Positions 8,260 through 14,919 of a stretch of 64,000 nt of DNA are shown here, piece after piece. The stretch covers positions 186,001 to 250,000 of the forward strand of contig CBDATD010000002.1 of the NCBI GenBank assembly GCA_965199935.1, given 5' to 3'. Below the pieces are notes generated by a model. The model did not search any database, was not told the origin of the DNA, and was given only the letters and a program-made list of their open reading frames with translations. The translations under genes and the position numbers were made by a program. The first letter of the stretch is position 1. Each line of letters starts with the position of its first letter. Source of the stretch: JAPPLG01 sp965199935. GTDB lineage: Bacteria; Bdellovibrionota; Bdellovibrionia; Bdellovibrionales; UBA1609.

Positions 8260-8552
8260 ATATAATCAATAAAAGGCAATGTATAGAAGTTTCTAAAAAT
8301 AAGATGTTGCCGCATGAAATGAGATAAATGTGATCTAAAATAGGAACTCTTTCAGCAGAGGATTGAAACTGGACTTTATTAGGAGGCGTCTCAAAGGAGT
8401 TTTAGAAGAGATACTATAACTTTTTATATTGTAAAAGGTACGAACCCAAAAAAGATGAATCACAGCGTAAAAACAAAACGTATGTTGCTTTTCCATAAAA
8501 CTTCTTTGTAGAATGAAAGTTTTTTAAACTTAATTAAAAAGGAGTGCAGCAT
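8260..8552. other. Divergent intergenic region
   Basis: AT-rich spacer between the Panacea and Rpn genes. An AAAAAGGAG ribosome-binding site at 8536-8544 serves the Rpn gene. I see no RNA gene or further repeat here. Confidence 0.45.
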
Positions 8553-9614
8553 ATGCCGTCCAAACCGCTTTCAAAGCAGAAAGAACCAGGAGTTTTTTTG
8601 AAAAAATCTCAAGTTAAAAAGCCTGTCAATCACCATGATATGTTTTTTAAAAGTTTTTACTCTGACCCGGCTTTTGCTTTGGAGCTTTTTCAGTTTATTT
8701 TCAATAAGAAAGCGTTTAACGCTTGTGACTGGAAAAACCTAAAGGAGGAAAAAGACAGCCTAGAAGAAAAAAGAGCCGATCTTGTTTTTTCTGTGCCTCT
8801 TAAAGCACGGCCCAAAATCAAAGTGAAAATTTTCATTCTTCTGGAACACAAATCCTACTACGACCCCGAACTTTTCAGTCAGCTTTTATATTATCAGACT
8901 TTGCTTCACGAACACAGCCTTAAGACCAAGGGTGCAGCTTCTCCTATTATTCCAGTGGTGTTTTATCACGGAAAAACCCCTTGGAAATGGGCAAGAACCT
9001 TTCAAGGATCAATCTATAAGGCATTTCTCTCAAAAATTCCTGTAGAATTAAGAGAATACATGATAGATTACAAGGTGAAGCTGTTGGATGCTCAGGATCC
9101 GAAGCTAAAAGGAGTTTTTAAAAATAAAAGCTTTAAAAGCCGCGGGGCTTTGTATTTACTGCGTCGGATATGGGATATAAAGCTTACTCGGGCTGAGTTA
9201 AAAGAGGTGCTGGTGTTGTTTAGCGGCCTGCCCGCGGGCAAGCAAAATAAACTGATAGTCAGTGTATCGGATTATTTGCAGTCAGTGCTGAAAGCCGGTA
9301 AGGAGTTTAAGAATCTGTGGCAGGCAGTGGAGCGGGAGCTTGTAGAAAAGGGGATTTTTAAAAAAGGAGGTTACATGGATACACTGCAATATATGAGAGA
9401 GCGGGAGCAGATGAAGGGCCTGCGCAAAGGAAGACAGGAAGGCCGTAAGGAAGGTTTGCAAAAAGGTTTGCAAAAAGGTTTGCAAGAGGGACACAAGGAG
9501 GGCCGTCAGGAGATGGTCAGAAATATGTTGAGGGAAAAACTAGATGTGTCTCTTGTTTCTAAGGTAGCAGGGATTCCTGTTAAAGAAGTGAGAAAAATCA
9601 AGAACGGCTCCTAA
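8553..9614 (+). CDS. Rpn-family PD-(D/E)XK nuclease / putative transposase
   Basis: A 353-residue protein of the Rpn (recombination-promoting nuclease, PF04754-like) family. The nuclease core shows R-A-D-L-V-F followed about 25 residues later by F-I-L-L-E-H-K-S-Y, i.e. D...E-x-K. Before it stands the family's HDMFFKSFYSDP start. The C-terminus (about residues 275-325) has short repeats built on K-G-L-Q and E-G, the usual charged helix of these proteins. I chose the ATG at 8553 because GGAG lies eight bases upstream; the in-frame GTG at 8544 overlaps that ribosome-binding site. Known members nick DNA and raise RecA-independent recombination. A 73-bp copy of its 3' end lies at 11533. Confidence 0.9.
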   Translation: MPSKPLSKQKEPGVFLKKSQVKKPVNHHDMFFKSFYSDPAFALELFQFIFNKKAFNACDWKNLKEEKDSLEEKRADLVFSVPLKARPKIKVKIFILLEHKSYYDPELFSQLLYYQTLLHEHSLKTKGAASPIIPVVFYHGKTPWKWARTFQGSIYKAFLSKIPVELREYMIDYKVKLLDAQDPKLKGVFKNKSFKSRGALYLLRRIWDIKLTRAELKEVLVLFSGLPAGKQNKLIVSVSDYLQSVLKAGKEFKNLWQAVERELVEKGIFKKGGYMDTLQYMREREQMKGLRKGRQEGRKEGLQKGLQKGLQEGHKEGRQEMVRNMLREKLDVSLVSKVAGIPVKEVRKIKNGS

Positions 9615-9647
9615 CAGTATCCTCGGCGGACGCTTGAACCCCTTCTA

Positions 9648-10625
9648 TCAAATATTAGAGTTAGTTTTAACGGCCGAAATGATTTTTTGAGTCAACGCCT
9701 TGAAATCACTGTAACAGGATTGGACGGCCTTAAAATGAGCGCCGATAGCTCCATCTCCAGGCTTCAATAAGAACATAGGTTTTGTTTTTTCTTGAGCCAT
9801 AGGCATAAGAGATCTGTAGTCTTTTAAATGGCCCAAAAGATATGAATCCTGGTCTTTTAATTTTAACGAGGGCTTAACATAGCTTTTGTAAGTTTCCGGC
9901 ATTTTATCCATCCACTTTTGATAAGCCTTTACTGGGCGGTCATGGCGTATCGAGTGCCTCATTACAATATATCCTAAAGGGGTCATATTACCTTCCGGTA
10001 GATCAAATTCCAATTCTCGAGGTTTCTTTTTTTTTCTTTCCGACCACTCGCGTCTCCATGTGTTTAAAAATCCTCCAACATTTTTTAATCCTTGATGCGA
10101 AAATAAATCCGGGCCTAATGGAAATAGCACATAATCACTTGCAATTAAAACAGAACGATTGATGCTTCCCAAGTTTGGCCCCATATCAATGATGGCCCAG
10201 TCTGCATTCATTTCTTCTCCAGCTGAAACAATCAGACGTCTGAAAGCCGATGTGACTCTGAACGCTCTTTCGTCTTTATCAAGACATTTTGGCCAGTTGC
10301 TTGAAAATTCGGCCTCAATGCTTGAGAGTTTTAGATCTCCCGGAAGCAGTCCTAAATTTTCATCTGCATATAGAATAACTGGTTTTTTAATATCTCCTAT
10401 TCCTTTCATTTGAGGTTCCAAGGCTGAATAAATATTTTCTTTTTTATTCATAATAGACTCAATTTGATCCTCGTTTATAAACATTCCTGTTAGATTAACC
10501 TGAGGGTCCAAATCCACAGAAAGAACTTTATTTCCCATTTCTTTCAACATCCATGAAACGTGATAAGCAAGGGAAGTTTTACCTACGCCGCCCTTGTTAT
10601 TAAAAAAGGCAATTGTTTGCATCAT
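9648..10625 (-). CDS. ParA/MinD-type ATPase
   Basis: A 325-residue ParA-superfamily ATPase. The deviant Walker A box is N-N-K-G-G-V-G-K-T-S at about residues 9-18, and switch II/Walker B are seen as V-L-S-V-D-L-D-P-Q and W-A-I-I-D-M-G-P-N. Proteins of this type dimerise on DNA with ATP to segregate plasmids, chromosomes or other cargo. No ParB or centromere-like array is nearby. Its ATG overlaps the TGA of the upstream AlbA_2 gene, so the two are translated together. That makes plasmid or element partition less obvious than an AlbA_2-linked function. It may be a relic or working part of an integrated element. Confidence 0.88.
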   Translation of the reverse strand: MMQTIAFFNNKGGVGKTSLAYHVSWMLKEMGNKVLSVDLDPQVNLTGMFINEDQIESIMNKKENIYSALEPQMKGIGDIKKPVILYADENLGLLPGDLKLSSIEAEFSSNWPKCLDKDERAFRVTSAFRRLIVSAGEEMNADWAIIDMGPNLGSINRSVLIASDYVLFPLGPDLFSHQGLKNVGGFLNTWRREWSERKKKKPRELEFDLPEGNMTPLGYIVMRHSIRHDRPVKAYQKWMDKMPETYKSYVKPSLKLKDQDSYLLGHLKDYRSLMPMAQEKTKPMFLLKPGDGAIGAHFKAVQSCYSDFKALTQKIISAVKTNSNI

Positions 10626-11050
10626 GCTTCCTGCTCTGATGCTTCTTGTGTGGAAGAACCTATGCGAACCCAGCAGTGATTTTTGCAGCGTACAGGGGGG
10701 TTTTTTGAAGGCTGAACTTGGACAGCAAGAATGTCATGCTGTTCTATGCGAAGTGTATGAATTCTTATTGAGGGTAGAGGTTGTAAATTACCGTTTCCTC
10801 TAATGTTGCTGACTTGCAGCTGTAGATCATCCGTTATGGAGAGGCCGGTATACCTCCCGTCATCTGCGATCCCCACAAATATTACGGAAGGTTTTTCCCT
10901 ACGAGGCAAATCATTGGAAAAGGCGCATATAGTTTTAGCAATTTTGTCTACAGACAAAGATTCAGTTTTTTCAATAAACTCATTTTCCTGCTCTTTAGAG
11001 AGGGTTATTAGTTCACGTTCTGAGAACCATACTGTTTGATGACCAACCAT
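10622..11050 (-). CDS. AlbA_2 (Schlafen-like) domain protein
   Basis: A 142-residue protein that fits a stand-alone AlbA_2 putative DNA-binding/Schlafen-like domain. It begins with a short lead, then an acidic helix (KEQENEFIEKTES), then a core with V-I-F-V-G-I-A-D-D-G-R-Y-T-G, the usual strand-turn of this family, and a C-terminal strand pair ending VRCKNHCWVRIGS. Most AlbA_2 proteins carry a C-terminal ATPase or winged-helix part, which is absent here. The stop overlaps the ParA-type gene (four shared bases), so the pair form an operon with this gene first. A combined DNA-binding and ATPase unit is a reasonable reading; its biological role is unknown. Confidence 0.8.
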   Translation of the reverse strand: MVGHQTVWFSERELITLSKEQENEFIEKTESLSVDKIAKTICAFSNDLPRREKPSVIFVGIADDGRYTGLSITDDLQLQVSNIRGNGNLQPLPSIRIHTLRIEQHDILAVQVQPSKNPPVRCKNHCWVRIGSSTQEASEQEA

Positions 11051-11532
11051 TCATACACTGCCTTTCATTGTACGGAGACACCAGGATTCATAATAAAATT
11101 CTTTTATGTTTTTTTCAAGGTATGTCTATATTTTTGAAAGATAAAGTAAGATTAAAGACATTCATTTGGGACCTTTACAAGAGGGCCTGTCCGATCAACA
11201 ATAGTCTGGGCGGTTCATTTTTGGTCCATACATAAATGGTGCAGGTAAACTTTTAAAGAACTGCTTTAAGTAAAATTTATATCTGTCTTTAAATCATTGA
11301 AAATACCATAAAAATTATTATGTTTTTGTGAAAAACCCAGATTTATTAATTTTTTATCGGGGAGCAAATTTAGGAATGTCCTTCTTTACGAGTTTTAAGT
11401 TTTTTAAGGAAGAAGCTTTTGGTTTTTGAAGCTTTCACAAGTCTTTGGATCGTATGTCTAATTTATCGGATAAATTAGATATGAAGTCAACAAAAAATCT
11501 TTTTTTGAGCAAAATCCTAATCACCGCATTAA

Positions 11533-11605
11533 AGATGTGTCTCTTGTTTCTAAGGTAGCAGGGATTCCTGTTAAAGAAGTGAGAAAAATCAAGAACGGCT
11601 CTTAA
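11533..11605 (+). pseudogene. 3' fragment of an Rpn-family nuclease gene
   Basis: Positions 11533-11605 repeat 9542-9614, the last 24 codons and stop of the intact Rpn gene, with one difference near the end (CTC CTAA versus CTC TTAA). No matching 5' part is visible just upstream, so this is a truncated second copy. Its near identity points to a recent duplication or gene conversion. Confidence 0.8.
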
Positions 11606-11672
11606 TAGTTGATTCAACATATTGTCAGCAAAGGTCTCAAAATGAAACACTTTTGTGAATTTCAAGAAAGTT

Positions 11673-11703
11673 TTTCAAAACCCTCTAATAGAGGGTTTTG
11701 AAA
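11673..11703. terminator. Strong 14-bp inverted repeat, AAT loop
   Basis: CAAAACCCTCT pairs with AGAGGGTTTTG around an AAT loop, and flanking T/A pairs extend the stem to 14 bp. A T-run lies just left (11671-11675), so it would work best as a terminator for minus-strand transcription. A role as the end of a mobile element is also possible. Confidence 0.5.
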
Positions 11704-11927
11704 GCTTTTACGGTAAACTTTCTGCTTTGTTTTCAAGGGCAGTATCTTTTTGAAGGCATTTTGAGGGCTAAGGAGACGAGGGGAAAGAAAATATATGAGT
11801 GACAGAGGAAGGAGGCTGGAGAATAATAAATCACGTATGAAAAAAGCGGTTCCCGCTTTCACGAAGGCGGTGTGAATGCGAGGGCGGCTGCATGATAAAA
11901 AACATGAATAGAAAAGGAGGATGAAGA

Positions 11928-12989
11928 ATGTATAAAATTTTTATTCCATTATTATTAGTTGCTTTTTACACAGGCGCAAAATCTGTTGAGTTTGCTGATA
12001 TTCGAAAACATATTGAAAAAGGGGATTTAGCCTCATTGAAGAAAATTAAAAGTTTTCCAGCAAATATCACAGATAAGTCCAAAAGAACTCCTCTGCACTT
12101 AGCGGTTTCTCACGAGAAGCCGGATATTGTTTCTTGGCTGATTGAACAAAAAGCTCCTGTAAATGCGAAAAATATTATAGGCAAAACTCCTTTGCACGTT
12201 TCTGCTTTGAGAAAAAATAAAAAAATTGCAGAGCTGTTGTTTCAAGCAGGGGGAGACGTTCATGCTTTGGACAATAGAAAAAATTCTCTCCTGCACTATG
12301 CTTTTTACTCACAAAAACAAGGAGAGAAGAAAAAAACCCTTGAGCTGGTCCGCTTCTTGATCAGCAAAAAAATTAATGTCAATATTCGAAATAAAGCTAA
12401 AGACACCGCTCTTCATCTTGCCGCATCCAATGGAGATCTAAAAAATGTTTTATTGCTTTTGAAAAGCGGAGCTAAGGTTCAGTTGACCAATATGTACAAA
12501 CAGACAGCCGTTCACCAGTTGTTGGCAGAGGCAAATCCTCCTAAAAACTATAAAAAGATTGTTTCTGAAATGATGAAACAAACGTTTCCGATAGATCTCA
12601 AAGACAACTCCGGCAAAACTATTTTACATTACTCTGCGGAAAAAGGCTTGTTGAATGTTGTTCAGAAAGCAGTCAGTAAAAAAGCAAAATTAAACATACA
12701 AACCCCTGAAGGATGGTCGGCTCTTCATTTAGCCAGCGTGAATGCTCATTTTCCAGTGATAGAGTTTTTGGTTCAACAGGGAGCAAATGTCAATATCAAA
12801 GATAAGGAGGGAGTAACCCCTCTTTATTTTGCAGTGGGTTCAGGAAACAAGCACGCTGTAGCCTTATTGTTGAAATCCAAAGCTGAAGTTTTTTTGACAA
12901 ATAAGGTGAACGGGAAATCCTTATTTGATAATAAAACCCGCGCCAAGCTGGAAGATTTGTTGGCTAAATTTCGTAAAGGCGATAAATAA
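11928..12989 (+). CDS. Exported ankyrin-repeat protein
   Basis: A 353-residue protein with a signal peptide (MYKIFIPLLLVAFYTGAKS, cleavage probably near AKS) and about eight ankyrin repeats filling the rest. Clear repeat cores include T-P-L-H-L-A, T-P-L-H-V-S, T-A-L-H-L-A, S-A-L-H-L-A and T-P-L-Y-F-A, each followed by helices and an N-V-N/D hairpin. Ankyrin stacks bind partner proteins; with a signal peptide this one acts in the periplasm or outside the cell. AGGAGG lies upstream of the ATG. There is no catalytic domain. It is flanked by mobile-looking DNA on both sides. Confidence 0.88.
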   Translation: MYKIFIPLLLVAFYTGAKSVEFADIRKHIEKGDLASLKKIKSFPANITDKSKRTPLHLAVSHEKPDIVSWLIEQKAPVNAKNIIGKTPLHVSALRKNKKIAELLFQAGGDVHALDNRKNSLLHYAFYSQKQGEKKKTLELVRFLISKKINVNIRNKAKDTALHLAASNGDLKNVLLLLKSGAKVQLTNMYKQTAVHQLLAEANPPKNYKKIVSEMMKQTFPIDLKDNSGKTILHYSAEKGLLNVVQKAVSKKAKLNIQTPEGWSALHLASVNAHFPVIEFLVQQGANVNIKDKEGVTPLYFAVGSGNKHAVALLLKSKAEVFLTNKVNGKSLFDNKTRAKLEDLLAKFRKGDK

Positions 12990-13107
12990 ATTTTTCTCGT
13001 TTATCAGGCTCTGCCCCGGGACCCTGTCGAGTTCTGTTTTGAAGCTGAAAAGATGATGACAACACGGCAGTTGGTTCAGAAATTGGCGGACCCATCTCAA
13101 TACTTCC
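12990..13107. other. Short intergenic region
   Basis: An 18-codon open frame ends at 13112, where its stop overlaps the start of the 81-bp repeat. It has no recognisable product. I see nothing else here. Confidence 0.4.
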
Positions 13108-13188
13108 GTTAAGTGTATAGAAAAAGACGAGTAATATCAATTGTTTATAAAGAATATTGATTTAGTGTCAATCGTTTGATACTAATTG
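13108..13188 (+). repeat. 81-bp direct repeat flanking the ATPase gene, left copy
   Basis: It matches 14607-14687 at 78 of 81 positions in the same orientation. It contains the palindrome at 13163-13184 and probably the ATPase promoter. The left copy ends at the TTG just before the ATPase ATG; the right copy includes the ATPase stop codon, so the repeats bracket the gene exactly. Confidence 0.9.
13157..13184 (+). promoter_or_regulatory. Putative promoter with internal operator palindrome
   Basis: TTGATT (13157-13162) could be a -35 box and GATACT (13178-13183) a -10 box. Between and over them lies the 22-bp palindrome TAGTGTCAA...TTGATACTA with one mismatch per arm. A repressor bound there would block RNA polymerase. 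The ATG at 13192 is less than ten bases from the -10 box and has no ribosome-binding site, so the mRNA may be leaderless. Confidence 0.45.
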
Positions 13189-13191
13189 AAT

Positions 13192-14619
13192 ATGTCCCTT
13201 TTGATGATTTCAGAAGACACTTTGTTGTCTAGTTTAACCAAGTATAATCCTTGGTGGGAAGATCGCAGATATTCGTTTCAACTGAAGAAAAGGAGAGGGT
13301 ATTTCAAGAGTTTTAAAACCCTTGTATTAAATCAGAACCTCAAACGGGCTGTGGTTCTCATGGGTCCAAGAAGAGTTGGAAAAACAGTTTTGCTGCATCA
13401 AATTATCCACTCTGCTTTAAAGAGGGGAGAGTTCCAAGCGGGTAATATATTTTTTGTCTCTGTTGACAGTCCTATTTACAATAACATACCGCTGGAAAAG
13501 TTTATCGAGCTGTTTCAAAAAAAGACCAAACACAGCTCTAAAACAAAAAAGCTGGTTATCTTTGATGAAATTCAATACCTTAAAGATTGGGAGCGGCATT
13601 TGAAAGTTTTAGTGGATAAATATCCCTCCATTAAATTTGTTGCCTCAGGTTCTTCCGCAGTTGCTCTTAAAAGGAAAAGTGTAGAATCTGGCACCGGAAG
13701 ATTTACAGATTTTTTTCTTCCGCCTTTGACTTTTAAAGAATTTATAGATTTGTCTGTGGGAGCTAAGCCAAAAAGTATCAAGAAGTTCAATGAGCAGTTT
13801 ATTAATTACATTAATTTTGGCGGGTATCCTGAACCCATATTCAATTCAACAATTCGAAAAGATATAAGACGATTCATAGGACAAGATATCATTGATAAAG
13901 TCTTATTAAGAGATTTGCCTTCCTTGTATGGTATTCAAGATACACAAGAACTAAATAGCCTCTTAACTATGATGGCTCTTAATTCCGGCCGTGAAATTAA
14001 TTTAGAAAGTTTGAGTAAAAATTCTCAGATTTCTAAAAATACTATTCAAAGATACTTAACATACTTGGAATCAGCTTTTTTAATCCAAAGAGTGTATAGA
14101 ATTGACGACTCGTGTAAAAGATTTAAGAGGGCTAGAAATTTTAAGATTTATTTAACTAACCCGTCTATGTATTCTGCTTTATTCGGGGAGGTGAAAAATA
14201 CAGACAGCAATATTGGCAGTATTATAGAAACTGTTGTTTTTAGCCAGCATTTTCACACGCAGGATTTCTTAACAAAAAAAATATATTACGCTCGTTGGAA
14301 AAAAAATAATGTGGAGTTTGAAGTCGATCTCGTATGGACTGATGGAAGGTACAGCCCTAGAACCCTGTTGGAAATTAAATGGAGTGATCGCCATGTCAAT
14401 GAAATAGGTGATGAGTTAAGGGGATTGATGGAATTGGCTGTTCAACATAAATTAAAATTGGTATTTACGACTTCTAAAACAAAATCTCTTATATCCCGGC
14501 ACACATACAAAGGAAGTAATATAGAAGTTGTGTTTTGGCCTTGTTCTGATTTTTGTTATTATGCCGGAAAAATTTTTTTAAAGGACGGGGGAATCAATGA
14601 AGGCCTGTTAAGTGTATAG
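13192..14619 (+). CDS. AAA_14 / DUF4143 ATPase
   Basis: A 475-residue protein of the common AAA_14-DUF4143 type. Walker A is M-G-P-R-R-V-G-K-T-V, Walker B is L-V-I-F-D-E-I-Q-Y, and a sensor-like A-S-G-S-S-A follows. A winged-helix-like segment (NSQISKNTIQRYLTYLESA) comes next, and the C-terminal DUF4143 ends in a PD-(D/E)XK-like fold (V-E-F-E-V-D-L-V-W, then L-L-E-I-K-W). These proteins are frequent in bacterial and archaeal accessory DNA, and their function is not established. The start is uncertain: TTG 13186, ATG 13192 and ATG 13204 all lack ribosome-binding sites. An 81-bp direct repeat flanks the gene on each side. Confidence 0.88.
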   Translation: MSLLMISEDTLLSSLTKYNPWWEDRRYSFQLKKRRGYFKSFKTLVLNQNLKRAVVLMGPRRVGKTVLLHQIIHSALKRGEFQAGNIFFVSVDSPIYNNIPLEKFIELFQKKTKHSSKTKKLVIFDEIQYLKDWERHLKVLVDKYPSIKFVASGSSAVALKRKSVESGTGRFTDFFLPPLTFKEFIDLSVGAKPKSIKKFNEQFINYINFGGYPEPIFNSTIRKDIRRFIGQDIIDKVLLRDLPSLYGIQDTQELNSLLTMMALNSGREINLESLSKNSQISKNTIQRYLTYLESAFLIQRVYRIDDSCKRFKRARNFKIYLTNPSMYSALFGEVKNTDSNIGSIIETVVFSQHFHTQDFLTKKIYYARWKKNNVEFEVDLVWTDGRYSPRTLLEIKWSDRHVNEIGDELRGLMELAVQHKLKLVFTTSKTKSLISRHTYKGSNIEVVFWPCSDFCYYAGKIFLKDGGINEGLLSV

Positions 14620-14687
14620 AAAAAGACAAGTAATATCAAGTGGTTATAAAGAATATTGATTTAGTGTCAATCGTTTGATACTAATTG
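14607..14687 (+). repeat. 81-bp direct repeat flanking the ATPase gene, right copy
   Basis: This is the right copy of the repeat at 13108-13188. The last four codons and stop of the ATPase (L-L-S-V-stop) are written within it. The same palindrome recurs at 14662-14683, now with no gene directly after it. Confidence 0.9.
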
Positions 14688-14919
14688 GGTTTTTTCTTTT
14701 TGCTTAGGTTCAGCCTGATCCTCTGAGGGGCGGTCTGACAGAGTTTCTCTATATGTGAAGACATTTATGGGGCTGTCGATTTCTCAAAAGTGATGTGCGG
14801 AGGCGGTGCATATGCAGGGGCGGAAATACTGCGTGATGACTTTACTTTAAGAGCGTCCTATTTTTCTATACCGAGAGTTTCGCAAGTCCTTTGCGCGAAG
14901 AACCATAAGAGGGGTTTCA
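14688..14919. other. Region upstream of gcvP
   Basis: I looked for a glycine riboswitch because gcvP follows, and did not find its conserved core. A short hairpin (CTCTG...CAGAG at about 14721-14743) is the only structure seen. The gcvP ribosome-binding site is AGAGGGG, about six bases before its ATG. Confidence 0.45.

Larger units (their letters stand above)
11051..11927. other. Long non-coding stretch with gene remnant
   Basis: This 877-bp AT-rich region lies between the AlbA_2 and ankyrin genes. It holds the 73-bp remnant of the Rpn gene (11533-11605) and a strong inverted repeat (11673-11703). Two minus-strand open frames (11435-11665, 11662-11862) are antisense to or overlap these and lack ribosome-binding sites. 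The stretch looks like decayed mobile DNA. Confidence 0.6.

Noticed and set aside
9648..10625. Plasmid partition locus or origin of replication
   Set aside because: No ParB, no iterons and no replication gene lie near the ParA-type ATPase.
14688..14919. Glycine riboswitch upstream of gcvP
   Set aside because: The conserved glycine-aptamer core is not visible; only a short unrelated hairpin is present.
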